This document shows positions 1 to 6,161 of a stretch of 11,743 nt of DNA, piece by piece (the first letter of the stretch is position 1; every line of letters begins with the position of its first letter). The position numbers and the translations under genes are program-made. The stretch is from NCBI GenBank assembly GCA_017743275.1, contig JAGHZG010000018.1, positions 1 through 11,743 on the forward strand, written 5' to 3'. The notes below the pieces were generated by a model that did no database searches, had not been told where the DNA came from, and was given only the letters and a program-made list of their open reading frames with translations. The stretch is from Chloroflexota bacterium (GTDB taxonomy: Bacteria; Chloroflexota; Anaerolineae; B4-G1; DUEL01).

Positions 1-2
1 AT

Positions 3-200
3 TTCAAGACCTTCCGCCGCATGCCGCTGGTGGAGCAGTTGCTGGCCCAGTTTGGGATTGAGAAAGAGCGCTTCCACTGGGGATGGATTTCCGGCGCCGA
101 GGCCGTCAAGTGGGCCCAACTGACCCACGAGTTCACTGAGCGGGTTCGGGCCCTGGGCCCCCTGAACTGGTCGCGCCAACTGGAGAGCAAGGAGGAGTGA
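3..200 (+). CDS. mvhD: MvhD-type hydrogenase iron-sulfur subunit, C-terminal end (partial)
   Basis: The open frame enters from the left edge and gives the last 65 residues before a TGA at 198-200. The segment reads like the C-terminus of MvhD, the small [2Fe-2S] protein that passes electrons from F420-non-reducing (group 3c) hydrogenases to HdrA: 'LLAQFGIEKERFHWGWISGAEA' is reminiscent of the family's 'L..FGIE.ERL...WISA.E' pattern, followed by a helix ending '..ERVRALGP'. The cysteine-bearing N-terminal part lies outside the window. Its stop is only 4 bases from the small-subunit start, the tight mvhD-mvhG-mvhA order known for this family. The match rests on family resemblance and context, since no metal-binding residue is visible here. 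Confidence 0.72.
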   Translation, partial: FKTFRRMPLVEQLLAQFGIEKERFHWGWISGAEAVKWAQLTHEFTERVRALGPLNWSRQLESKEE

Positions 201-204
201 GAGT

Positions 205-1173
205 ATGGCACACAACGGGAAACTCAAACTGGGCCTCTACTGGGCCGCTTCCTGCGGCGGCTGTGAAATCGCCATAGTGGAACTGCGGGAGAAAATTCTC
301 CTGCTGGACGAGGCGGCGGAGATTCTCTTCTGGCCCGCCGCAATGGACTTCAAGGTCAAAGACGTGGAGGGTATGCCGGACGGCCATCTGGATGTCTGCC
401 TCTTCAACGGCGCCATCCGCACCAGCGAAAACGAAGACATGGCCCACCTGCTGCGCCGGAAGTCCAAAGTGCTGGTGGCGTTCGGCTCCTGCGCACACGA
501 GGGCTGCATCCCCGGCCTGGCCAACTTCTTTGAGAAGAGTTCCGTCCTCCGGCGGGTCTATCTGGAGGTGCCCACGGTGGAGAACCCGGAGGGGGTCATC
601 CCCCAGCCGGTCACTCGGGTGCCCGAGGGGGAGATAGAGATTCCCCTCTTCTACAACACGGTCAAGACGCTGGACCAGGTGACGGAGGTGGACTACTTCG
701 TGCCCGGATGTCCGCCGCAGCCGCACCAGATATGGGCCGTGATAGAGGCCATCCTCAGCGGCCAACTCCCCCCGAAGGGGAGCGTGGTCGGCGCCAACGA
801 AAAGACCGTCTGCGACGAGTGCCAACGCATCCGGGAGGAAAAGCGAATCCGGAAGTTCTACCGCTACCACGAAATCATCCCGGACCCGAAGCAGTGTCTG
901 CTGGAGCAGGGCATCATCTGCGCGGGAGTGGCTACCCGGGGAGGGTGTGGGGCTCTCTGTCCCCCCGTCAACCAGCCCTGCCGGGGGTGCTACGGGCCGC
1001 CGCCCAACGTCACCGACCAGGGCGCGGCACTGCTCTCGGCCGTCGCTTCGGTGGTGGACGCCGACACCGAGGAGGAGGCGGCCCGCATCGTGGGCGAAAT
1101 CCTGGACCCGGCGGGCACCTTCTACCGCTTCAGTCTGCCGGCCTCAACCCTGCACCGGGCCAGAGTAGGGTAA
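205..1173 (+). CDS. mvhG: Group 3c-type [NiFe] hydrogenase small subunit (MvhG-like)
   Basis: This 322-residue protein is the electron-transfer subunit of a cytoplasmic [NiFe] hydrogenase and carries a chain of Fe-S clusters from the active site to MvhD. Proximal-cluster ligands are visible as C17 and C20 in 'ASCGGCE', C96 in 'FGSCAHEGC' and C169 in 'VPGCPPQP'. The C-terminal third holds eight more cysteines (C203, C206, C231, C239, C248, C252, C259, C262), enough for two further [4Fe-4S] clusters. No twin-arginine signal is present, so it should be cytoplasmic. ATG 205 is chosen because of the AGGAGG-type site about 10 bases upstream. It starts 4 bases after mvhD and precedes the large subunit, so translational coupling is likely. 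Group 3c is inferred from the MvhD neighbour and cysteine layout; a related group 3/4 assignment is less likely. Confidence 0.9.
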   Translation: MAHNGKLKLGLYWAASCGGCEIAIVELREKILLLDEAAEILFWPAAMDFKVKDVEGMPDGHLDVCLFNGAIRTSENEDMAHLLRRKSKVLVAFGSCAHEGCIPGLANFFEKSSVLRRVYLEVPTVENPEGVIPQPVTRVPEGEIEIPLFYNTVKTLDQVTEVDYFVPGCPPQPHQIWAVIEAILSGQLPPKGSVVGANEKTVCDECQRIREEKRIRKFYRYHEIIPDPKQCLLEQGIICAGVATRGGCGALCPPVNQPCRGCYGPPPNVTDQGAALLSAVASVVDADTEEEAARIVGEILDPAGTFYRFSLPASTLHRARVG

Positions 1174-1253
1174 GAGGCAGGAAGCAAGAGGCAAGAAAAT
1201 CCTGCATCCTGCACCCTGCATCTTGCATCTTGCATCTCGCATATTGCATCCTT
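1174..1253 (+). repeat. Heptamer (7-base) tandem repeat between mvhG and mvhA
   Basis: Starting at 1177 the spacer falls into eleven consecutive 7-base units. The first three are purine-rich (GCAGGAA, GCAAGAG, GCAAGAA). Then come AATCCTG, CATCCTG, CACCCTG, CATCTTG, CATCTTG, CATCTCG, CATATTG and CATCCTT. The early units are reverse complements of parts of the later ones (GCAGGA with TCCTGC, GCAAGA with TCTTGC), so the transcript could fold into alternative hairpins just ahead of the mvhA ribosome-binding site. Short heptameric tandem repeats are known in several bacterial genomes. No function can be read from the sequence. Confidence 0.8.
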
Positions 1254-1267
1254 TGAGGAGAAGCCCT

Positions 1268-2728
1268 ATGCAAAAGATCAGCATTGACCCCATTACCCGT
1301 CTGGAAGGGCACGGCAAGATAGACATTTTCCTGGATGAAGAGGGGAACGTCGCCAATGCCTACCTGGTCATCCCCGAACTGCGGGGGTTTGAGAAATTCG
1401 CCGAGGGGCGACCGGTGGAGGAACTGCCGGACATCACCCCCCGCATCTGTGGCGTCTGCCCGGAGGCCCACCATATGGCCTCGGTCAAGGCCTGCGACGC
1501 GGTCTACCACGTGGAGGTTCCGCCCGCGGCGAAGAAACTGCGGGAACTCTTCTACTCTGCCTTCTACGTCGCCGACCATATGACCCACTTCTACATCCTG
1601 GCCGGCCCTGACTTCGTCCTGGGGCCCGACGCGCCGCCAGCGGAGCGGAACATCCTGGGCCTGATCCACAAAGTCGGTGTGGAGGTAGGCGGCCGGGTTA
1701 TCCGCGCCCGGGGAATGGCGATGGACATCATCGGCATGTTGGGCGGCCGCAAGATTCACCCCCTTTTCGGCGTCCCCGGTGGCGTGGGAAAGGCCATCAC
1801 CGAAGAGGAACGGGCCCAGATTGAGGCCACGGCGCGGGAGGAGATAGAGTTCGCTCTCTTCACCCTGCAACTCTTCCGCCAGATCGTGCTTGACAATTCA
1901 GCATATCGGGATATGATTCTTTCTGACTTGTTCGTCCTGCCCACGTACTATATGGGCCTGGTGGACGAGCAGAACCGGGTGAACTTCTACGACGGCATGG
2001 TCCGGGTGGTGGACCCTGAGGGGCGGGAATTCGTCAAATACGCGCCGCACGAGTACGCTCAGGTCATCGCCGAACACGTGGAGCCCTGGACCTATCTGAA
2101 GTTCCCTTTCCTTAAAAAGGTTGGCTGGAAAGGACTGGTCGCTGGAAAAGATAGCGGCGTCTACCAGGCCACACCCCTCTCCCGCCTCAACGCGGCCGAC
2201 GGGATGGCGACGCCGAGGGCGCAGGAGGCCTACGAAGAGTTCTACGCGACCCTGGGTGGGAAGCCGGTCCACCACACCCTGGCGACCCACTGGGCCCGGC
2301 TGATAGAATTGCTCTACGCGGCGGAGCGGCTGCTGGAACTCGCCACTGACCCGGAGATCACCAGTCCCCACGTCCGCAACATCCCCACGGCGACGCCGGA
2401 TGAGGGAGTGGGCATCGTGGAGGCCCCGCGCGGCACCCTGACCCACCACTACATCACCGACGAGCGGGGGCTGGTGGTCAAGTGCAACCTTATCGTCGGC
2501 ACGACCAACAACTACGCGTCCATTGCCATGTCCGTCCGGCAGGCGGCGAAGGGGCTGATCCGCAAGGGGCAGGTGATCACCGAGGGGTTGCTCAATCGGA
2601 TAGAGATGGCCTTCCGGGCCTACGATCCCTGCTTCGGTTGCGCCACCCATGCCCTGCCGGGCCAGATGCCGCTGGAAGTCCGCATCTACGACGCCGAAGG
2701 GAACCTGCGAGACGTCATTTCCCGGTAA
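1268..2728 (+). CDS. mvhA: Group 3c-type [NiFe] hydrogenase large subunit (MvhA-like)
   Basis: This 486-residue catalytic subunit holds the NiFe(CN)2CO site that splits or forms H2. The N-terminal L1 motif is 'RICGVCPEAH' (C61, C64, H68) and the C-terminal L2 motif is 'DPCFGCATH' (C455, C458, H461), which together supply the four metal-binding cysteines. Beyond H461 are 25 residues ('ALPGQMPLEV...'). In this family such a tail is removed by a maturation endopeptidase after nickel insertion; no protease gene is in the window. The frame is open upstream to 1223, but ATG 1268 is preferred: it gives the conserved 'ISIDPITRLEGHGKI' N-terminus and follows a TGAGGAG site. It lies 94 bases after mvhG, in an apparent operon with it and with the downstream lipoyl-carrier and Hdr-like genes. 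hypA, a nickel chaperone gene, is further downstream. Confidence 0.94.
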   Translation: MQKISIDPITRLEGHGKIDIFLDEEGNVANAYLVIPELRGFEKFAEGRPVEELPDITPRICGVCPEAHHMASVKACDAVYHVEVPPAAKKLRELFYSAFYVADHMTHFYILAGPDFVLGPDAPPAERNILGLIHKVGVEVGGRVIRARGMAMDIIGMLGGRKIHPLFGVPGGVGKAITEEERAQIEATAREEIEFALFTLQLFRQIVLDNSAYRDMILSDLFVLPTYYMGLVDEQNRVNFYDGMVRVVDPEGREFVKYAPHEYAQVIAEHVEPWTYLKFPFLKKVGWKGLVAGKDSGVYQATPLSRLNAADGMATPRAQEAYEEFYATLGGKPVHHTLATHWARLIELLYAAERLLELATDPEITSPHVRNIPTATPDEGVGIVEAPRGTLTHHYITDERGLVVKCNLIVGTTNNYASIAMSVRQAAKGLIRKGQVITEGLLNRIEMAFRAYDPCFGCATHALPGQMPLEVRIYDAEGNLRDVISR

Positions 2729-2743
2729 CAGGAGGGTTCAGTT

Positions 2744-2772
2744 TCGGGGCGGCGGCTCTGCCGCCGCTCCGA
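2744..2772 (+). repeat. GC-rich hairpin between mvhA and the lipoyl-carrier gene
   Basis: A 13-bp stem (2744-2756 with 2760-2772, one G-U pair) closes on the 3-base loop TCT. The core is GCGGCGGC-TCT-GCCGCCGC. No T-run follows, so it is not a classical rho-independent terminator. In the transcript it could act as an mRNA processing or stability element between mvhA and the following gene. It resembles in style, but is not identical to, the GCGGCGG hairpins found around the formate dehydrogenase gene. Confidence 0.7.
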
Positions 2773-2816
2773 TATAAAGCATATTGCCCCTGCACATCAC
2801 CAGACGGAGGTAGACT

Positions 2817-3248
2817 ATGCAGATCGCCGGCGTTGAATTCCCCGATGACCTCTACTACGACAAGCAGCACAACTGGGCGCGGGTGGAGGGCAACACCGTC
2901 GTCCAGGGCCTGACCGATTTCGGTCAGCGCATTGCCAAAGAGATTGTCTACGTGGAAATCCCCCCAGTGGGGAAGGCCGTCACCCAGGGCCAGACCTTCA
3001 TGTCTATGGAGTCGGGCAAGTGGGTGGGGCGCGTCCCGGCCCTCGTCGGCGGCAAGATTGTCGCTGTCAACGAGGAACTGGAATTTGAGCCTTCTCTGAT
3101 CAACCAGTCCCCCTTTGACCAGGGCTGGCTGGTCAAGATTGAGATGTCCAACCCGGCGGAACTGAATAATCTCTTCCGGGCGGATTCCCCCGAATTCCGC
3201 GCTTTCATAGAAGAGGAAGCGGCAAAATACAAAGACCTTCTGGGTTAA
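2817..3248 (+). CDS. GcvH-like lipoyl-carrier protein (possibly LbpA-type)
   Basis: This 143-residue protein has the fold signature of glycine-cleavage H proteins: an N-terminal 'HNWARVEGNTVVQGLTDFGQ' segment, 'VYVEIPPVGKAVTQGQ', a lysine in the lipoylation turn (K68 in 'MESGKWVGRVPALVGG') and the C-terminal 'NQSPFDQGWLVKIEMSNPAELNNL'. The usual GcvH 'ESVKAxSDxYxP' turn is changed to ESGKWVGRVP, though the lysine is kept. A charged C-terminal helix of about 20 residues follows. No gcvT or gcvP is nearby. It lies between a hydrogenase and an HdrDE-like pair, recalling lipoate-binding proteins (LbpA) of sulfur-oxidising Hdr-like systems. Role as a lipoyl thiol/disulfide carrier for the Hdr-type proteins is inference; an ordinary GcvH paralogue is the alternative. 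ATG 2817 follows a CGGAGG site. Confidence 0.85.
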   Translation: MQIAGVEFPDDLYYDKQHNWARVEGNTVVQGLTDFGQRIAKEIVYVEIPPVGKAVTQGQTFMSMESGKWVGRVPALVGGKIVAVNEELEFEPSLINQSPFDQGWLVKIEMSNPAELNNLFRADSPEFRAFIEEEAAKYKDLLG

Positions 3249-3251
3249 GCC

Positions 3252-3312
3252 GGCGCGCCGCTGATGGCACTCCCGGAGGCCGCAGGCAGCCGGGAGAATG
3301 GTTTCGCGCGCC
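3252..3312 (+). repeat. Nested inverted repeats in the spacer before the cytochrome gene
   Basis: Two inverted pairs nest in this 102-base spacer. The outer pair is GGCGCGC (3252-3258) with GCGCGCC (3306-3312); the inner is CTCCCGG (3270-3276) with CCGGGAG (3290-3296). There is no T-tract, so termination is not indicated. The fold may mark an mRNA processing point or a degraded palindromic repeat. Confidence 0.5.
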
Positions 3313-3350
3313 ATTTGTGTTGATGACGCAAAATAAGGCGGAGGTACTCT

Positions 3351-4199
3351 GTGAACATTGAAACCCTCTTCTGGATTTTTCATACTCCCCTCATGGTCGT
3401 CTTCCTGATCGGCCTGGTTGACGTGACAGGTATCTGGCTCCGGGGTCGGGTGGAGGGGGCTGATGGTGCCTCTGCCGGACGAAAATTCATCATCCTGCTG
3501 GGCAAGGCACTGCGGGCTATCTTCAGCCGTCAGTTCCCCATCATTCTGAAGGCTTTCATCACCGAGGCCTGGTTCAATCGCCGCCTCTGGCAGACCAGCC
3601 GCTGGCGATGGTTGAGCCACTTTCTCCTGCTGAACGGCTTTCTGCTCCTGACAGTGCTCTCCGGCTTAGCCGCCCTTTCGGAAAAGGTGCTCTATCACCT
3701 CTTTCACCTGGGACACATCCCCTGGATCGCGATGTGGTATATGGCGGACCATCCCGTCACAGCGCTCCTGAATGAAATCGGCGCCACTATGATGACGGTG
3801 GGCCTGCTCTTCTACGTCTTCCGCCGCTACCTGGCCCGCCCGGCCCAACTCCGGACGGGTTCCATGGATACCTGGATGGTAGTGGGATTGGGGCTGATCC
3901 TTCTCACTGGCTGGGTGACCGAAATCGTCCGCCTGAACGCTCACTACGATGGCCCCGCTCCCCATCTGGCTTTCATCGGCTATCCTCTCTCCCTCCTGGT
4001 CGCCGGCTGGAATCTTCCCTGGAAGGCCCTTGCCGACGGGTTCTACCTGGGTCACGGCTTACTCACCTCTATCGTCATTGCGGCCATCCCCTACTCCAAG
4101 TTTATGCACGCTGTCGCCACCGCCATGATCGCAACAGTGGACGCAGTCCAGCAAGAGAGGGTGGTGGTGCAAGGAGGAACTGCCCATGTCCCGGCCTGA
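3351..4199 (+). CDS. hdrE: Membrane b-type cytochrome, HdrE/DsrM/NarI-like
   Basis: This 282-residue integral membrane protein has about five hydrophobic segments (near residues 5-29, 88-110, 137-160, 174-195 and 230-262). Histidines suited to haem b binding sit in or next to helices: H90 in 'RWLSHFLLLNGF', and H235 and H253 in 'GHGLLTSIVIAAIPYSKFMH', a pattern typical of the nitrate-reductase-gamma/HdrE/DsrM family. It would pass electrons between the quinone pool and the HdrD-like partner, whose start overlaps it by 14 bases, implying coupled translation and a complex. The start is GTG 3351, placed by the GGAGGT site about 6 bases upstream; 'MNIETLFWIFHTPLM' then begins directly with the first helix. 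DsrM is an alternative name, but no other dsr gene is in view, and the coupled HdrD favours HdrE-like. Confidence 0.8.
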   Translation: MNIETLFWIFHTPLMVVFLIGLVDVTGIWLRGRVEGADGASAGRKFIILLGKALRAIFSRQFPIILKAFITEAWFNRRLWQTSRWRWLSHFLLLNGFLLLTVLSGLAALSEKVLYHLFHLGHIPWIAMWYMADHPVTALLNEIGATMMTVGLLFYVFRRYLARPAQLRTGSMDTWMVVGLGLILLTGWVTEIVRLNAHYDGPAPHLAFIGYPLSLLVAGWNLPWKALADGFYLGHGLLTSIVIAAIPYSKFMHAVATAMIATVDAVQQERVVVQGGTAHVPA

Positions 4200-5400
4200 C
4201 CTTTCCCTCTTCACCTTCCAGCAACTGATGTCCCTGGACGCCTGCACCCGATGCGGCGAGTGCACCCTGTGGTGTCCCACCTTCACCGAGAAGCCAGACC
4301 TGGACGCCATCACCCCGTTGCGCAAGATTGAGGCGGTGCGGCGGTTTGTCCGGGGGCAGTATGGCCTGCTGGCCCGACTCTTCGGCCCCCGTCCGCCCAA
4401 ACCGGAGGCGCTCCAGGCCCACTCCACCGGCACCTATGACTGCACTCTCTGTGGACGCTGCGCCGTCGTCTGCCCGGCGCGCATCCAGACCCGCGAGTTG
4501 TGGATCGCCATGCGCCGGGACCTGGTCCGGCAGGGCGTCTACCCAGCCATCTTTGACCGCCTCCGGGAGACCTTCCTGACTGCCCACAACATCTCCGGGG
4601 ACGATAACGCCAACCGGCTCATCTGGAGCCAGAACCTGCCCGAAATCCCGGAGGGGGTGGGCAAGAAGACGCGGGCTGAAGTGGTCTTCTTCGTGGGGTG
4701 CGTCGCCTCCTTCTACCCTCAGTCCTACTCCATCCCCCAGAACGCGGTGCATGTGCTGGAGAAGGCCGGGGTGGACTACCTGACGCTGGGTGGGGAGGAG
4801 TGGTGCTGCGGCTTCCCACTGGTCATCGCCGGGATGGGCGACGCGGCGGTGGAGACGATGCGCCACAACCTGGATGCCGTCCACCGGACCGGCGCGCGGC
4901 GGCTGATCGCGGCCTGCCCGTCCTGCTACCACACCTGGAAGCACGATTACCCCCGCGTCCTGGGCGAGCCGCTGGGGTTTGAGGTCCTGCACCTGACGGA
5001 ACTGCTGGCGGAACTGCTGGCGGACGGGCGCGTTCCGCTGAGGCCGCTGGAGGAGACGGTGACGTACCACGACCCCTGCGACCTGGGGCGGACCAGCGGG
5101 GTGTACGAAGCGCCCCGGGAGGTCATCCGGGCCATCCCCGGCGTCACGTTAGTGGAGATGGAGCATCACCACCAGTACTCCCTCTGCTGCGGCGGCGGCG
5201 GGGACGTGGAGATGGCGGATAAGGACCTGGTCGCGGCAGTCTCCCGGCGGCGCATCGGCGAGGCCCAGGCGACGGGGGCGAGGGTGCTCCTCTCCGCCTG
5301 CCAGCAGTGCAAGCGGACCCTGGCGGGCGCGGCCCGGCAGGAGAGACTCCGCATCCGGGTGCTGGACGTGGTGGAACTGGTGGCCCAGCAGATGGCGTAG
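4186..5400 (+). CDS. hdrD: HdrD-like heterodisulfide-reductase-type iron-sulfur protein
   Basis: The 404-residue protein combines an HdrC-like ferredoxin part and an HdrB-like catalytic part, the layout of HdrD, and about HdrD's usual length. Two [4Fe-4S] motifs lie at C20-C23-C26-C30 ('CTRCGECTLWCP') and C86-C89-C92-C96 ('CTLCGRCAVVCP'). Two complete CCG domains follow: C172, CC207-208, C244/C247, and C298, CC334-335, C372/C375, with the spacing that in HdrB supports noncubane clusters which reduce disulfides. It has no transmembrane helix and should dock on the cytochrome encoded just upstream (14-base overlap). A strong AAGGAGG site precedes ATG 4186. The natural disulfide substrate is unknown; bacteria lack CoM-CoB, so a lipoyl disulfide on the neighbouring GcvH-like protein, or another thiol, is possible (inference). 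DsrK or TmcB homologues are alternatives. Confidence 0.88.
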   Translation: MSRPDLSLFTFQQLMSLDACTRCGECTLWCPTFTEKPDLDAITPLRKIEAVRRFVRGQYGLLARLFGPRPPKPEALQAHSTGTYDCTLCGRCAVVCPARIQTRELWIAMRRDLVRQGVYPAIFDRLRETFLTAHNISGDDNANRLIWSQNLPEIPEGVGKKTRAEVVFFVGCVASFYPQSYSIPQNAVHVLEKAGVDYLTLGGEEWCCGFPLVIAGMGDAAVETMRHNLDAVHRTGARRLIAACPSCYHTWKHDYPRVLGEPLGFEVLHLTELLAELLADGRVPLRPLEETVTYHDPCDLGRTSGVYEAPREVIRAIPGVTLVEMEHHHQYSLCCGGGGDVEMADKDLVAAVSRRRIGEAQATGARVLLSACQQCKRTLAGAARQERLRIRVLDVVELVAQQMA

Positions 5401-5506
5401 AAATTTGCCCCACTGAAGCCTTGGGCGAAGGGTGATTATCCGGGGTGTCCACCCGTTTGGGGGAGGGTGGCTTGTTCCGCGAGATGGGAGTGCACTTTCA
5501 ACAATG

Positions 5507-5616
5507 AGTCTCCTGCAAAAAGGTCATTTCACCGCCGAGACGCAGAGTACGCAGAGATTATACTGATGTAAAACTCTGCGCTCTCGGCGTCTCTGCGGTG
5601 AGTTTTTGCAGGGAAG
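5507..5616. mobile_element. MITE-like palindromic element, about 110 bp
   Basis: A long imperfect palindrome has 28-base arms at 5529-5556 and 5574-5601 (about four mismatches; CACCGC.GAGACGC.GAG core) and outer arms CCTGCAAAAA (5512-5521) with TTTTTGCAGG (5603-5612). The 9-base direct repeat TCAACAATG lies just outside on both sides (5498-5506 and 5617-5625), as expected for a target-site duplication. It encodes no protein. It is probably a non-autonomous miniature element mobilised in trans; the parent transposase is not identifiable. The terminal few bases of the inverted repeats match imperfectly, so the exact ends are approximate. Confidence 0.55.
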
Positions 5617-5676
5617 TCAACAATGGTTCCGACAATGGCCGAAGAGGTGTTTTGACCTTCTCACCTCCCGAGAGAG

Positions 5677-5715
5677 GGTTTTGCGGCGGGCGGCTTCGCC
5701 TCCCGCCGCAAAACC
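5677..5715. repeat. GGTTTTGCGGCGG hairpin, upstream copy
   Basis: A perfect 14-bp stem pairs 5677-5690 with 5702-5715 and encloses a small GGC-TTC-GCC inner stem. Its right arm, CCGCCGCAAAACC, recurs exactly in the hairpin downstream of the formate dehydrogenase gene (10268-10299), so it belongs to a dispersed hairpin family. Confidence 0.75.
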
Positions 5716-5719
5716 ATCT

Positions 5720-5747
5720 CCCTGGGGCTAAAAACAGCCCGCCAGGG
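5720..5747. repeat. Short hairpin CCCTGG / CCAGGG
   Basis: CCCTGG (5720-5725) pairs with CCAGGG (5742-5747), with an inner GGCT (5726-5729)/AGCC (5736-5739) stem, a small bulge and an A-rich loop. It directly follows the GCGGCGG hairpin. No role is evident. Confidence 0.4.
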
Positions 5748-5795
5748 CTTCATTGGATGAGCCTTGCGGTTTACCATCGGGCTGAATGGGACAGT

Positions 5796-5818
5796 CCCGA
5801 CGAACTGGGTACACACCC
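5796..5818. repeat. Orphan end of the 5827-6050 element
   Basis: This 23-base stretch (CCCGACGAACTGGGT then ACACACCC) is a near copy of the right end of the adjacent element (6028-6050) and nearly the reverse complement of its left end (5827-5849). It abuts the left copy of the direct repeat GTTGCCCG. It looks like a leftover end of a second copy of the same element. Confidence 0.5.
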
Positions 5819-5826
5819 GTTGCCCG

Positions 5827-6050
5827 GGGTGTGTCCCAGTTTTGTCGGGCTGGGCCGCTGGCCTTTTCGCCTGGCCGTAAACGGCCAGGCTCAGGCGAAG
5901 ATGAGGCGCGAGAGCGCCCCTCTCCACCCTGGCAACCCGGGTTCCCGAAGGGCTACCGAAGGGAAAGGGCGCTTCCAGCGCCCTGGGCAACCTCAGCCAG
6001 GCCGTTTACGGCCTGGCCCACCGGGCTCCCGATGATTTTGGGACACACCC
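5827..6050. mobile_element. MITE-like element, 224 bp, with 8-bp target duplication
   Basis: Perfect 12-base terminal inverted repeats, GGGTGTGTCCCA (5827-5838) and TGGGACACACCC (6039-6050), bound this segment. The identical 8-base direct repeat GTTGCCCG touches both ends (5819-5826 and 6051-6058). The inverted similarity continues inward for about 55-64 bases, ending in paired palindromes around GGCCGTAAACGGCC (5869-5890 and 5996-6017). The middle holds smaller hairpins, such as GGGCGC-TTCCA-GCGCCC. No coding capacity is seen. This is the classic anatomy of a non-autonomous miniature transposable element. An 8-bp duplication occurs in several IS families, so I do not name a parent. Confidence 0.68.
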
Positions 6051-6065
6051 GTTGCCCGATTTTTC

Positions 6066-6094
6066 TTGACAGGATTTAGTTTATGTGGTAGAAA
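6066..6094 (+). promoter_or_regulatory. Sigma70-like promoter for the formate dehydrogenase gene
   Basis: A consensus TTGACA (6066-6071) is followed after 17 bases by TAGAAA (6089-6094), a 4-of-6 match to TATAAT. Transcription would start near 6101, giving a leader of about 60 bases before ATG 6162. The -35 box lies only 16 bases beyond the right end of the MITE-like element, so element insertion may have altered upstream control. This is pattern-based only. Confidence 0.45.
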
Positions 6095-6161
6095 TTTCAT
6101 GCCTCTGCTTCAATAAGGCGGCCGTAGGTATGCATATTTTGCGGATCATTAGGAGGAAGGC

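Larger units (their letters stand above)
5401..6161. other. Gene-free, repeat-dense interval before the formate dehydrogenase
   Basis: This 761-base gap has no frame that resembles a protein. It contains, in order, a weak CCACCC/GGGTGG stem (5449-5470), a MITE-like palindrome with 9-base flanking repeats (5507-5616), two hairpins (5677-5715 and 5720-5747), an orphan repeat end (5796-5818), a second MITE-like element with 8-base flanking repeats (5827-6050) and a promoter-like pair (6066-6094). The frames running through 5598-6079 cross these palindromes and show low-complexity peptides without family resemblance. Confidence 0.75.

Noticed and set aside
133..870. Long open frames on the - strand opposite mvhG, mvhA, the Hdr genes and the formate dehydrogenase
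   Set aside because: They mirror the GC-rich coding strand, show low-complexity Arg/Pro/Gly/Ala peptides and have no family resemblance; every overlapping + strand gene has clear conserved motifs.
1223..1267. Upstream start for the hydrogenase large subunit at 1223
   Set aside because: It would translate the heptamer repeat. ATG 1268 has a good ribosome-binding site and gives the conserved N-terminus.
2817..3248. Ordinary glycine-cleavage H protein
   Set aside because: No other glycine-cleavage gene is nearby, and the lipoylation turn departs from the usual ESVKAxSD pattern; kept only as an alternative because the sequence alone cannot exclude it.
5407..5470. Rho-independent terminator after the HdrD-like gene
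   Set aside because: GCCC/GGGC and CCACCC/GGGTGG stems are short and no T-run follows, so the evidence is too weak.
5796..6058. CRISPR array suggested by repeated 31-base units
   Set aside because: There are only two direct copies and one inverted copy, with irregular spacing; terminal inverted repeats plus an 8-base duplication fit a transposable element instead.
5598..6079. Open frames of about 95-145 codons in the gap before the formate dehydrogenase
   Set aside because: They run through hairpins and MITE arms on both strands, lack family resemblance, and are explained by GC-rich palindromes.
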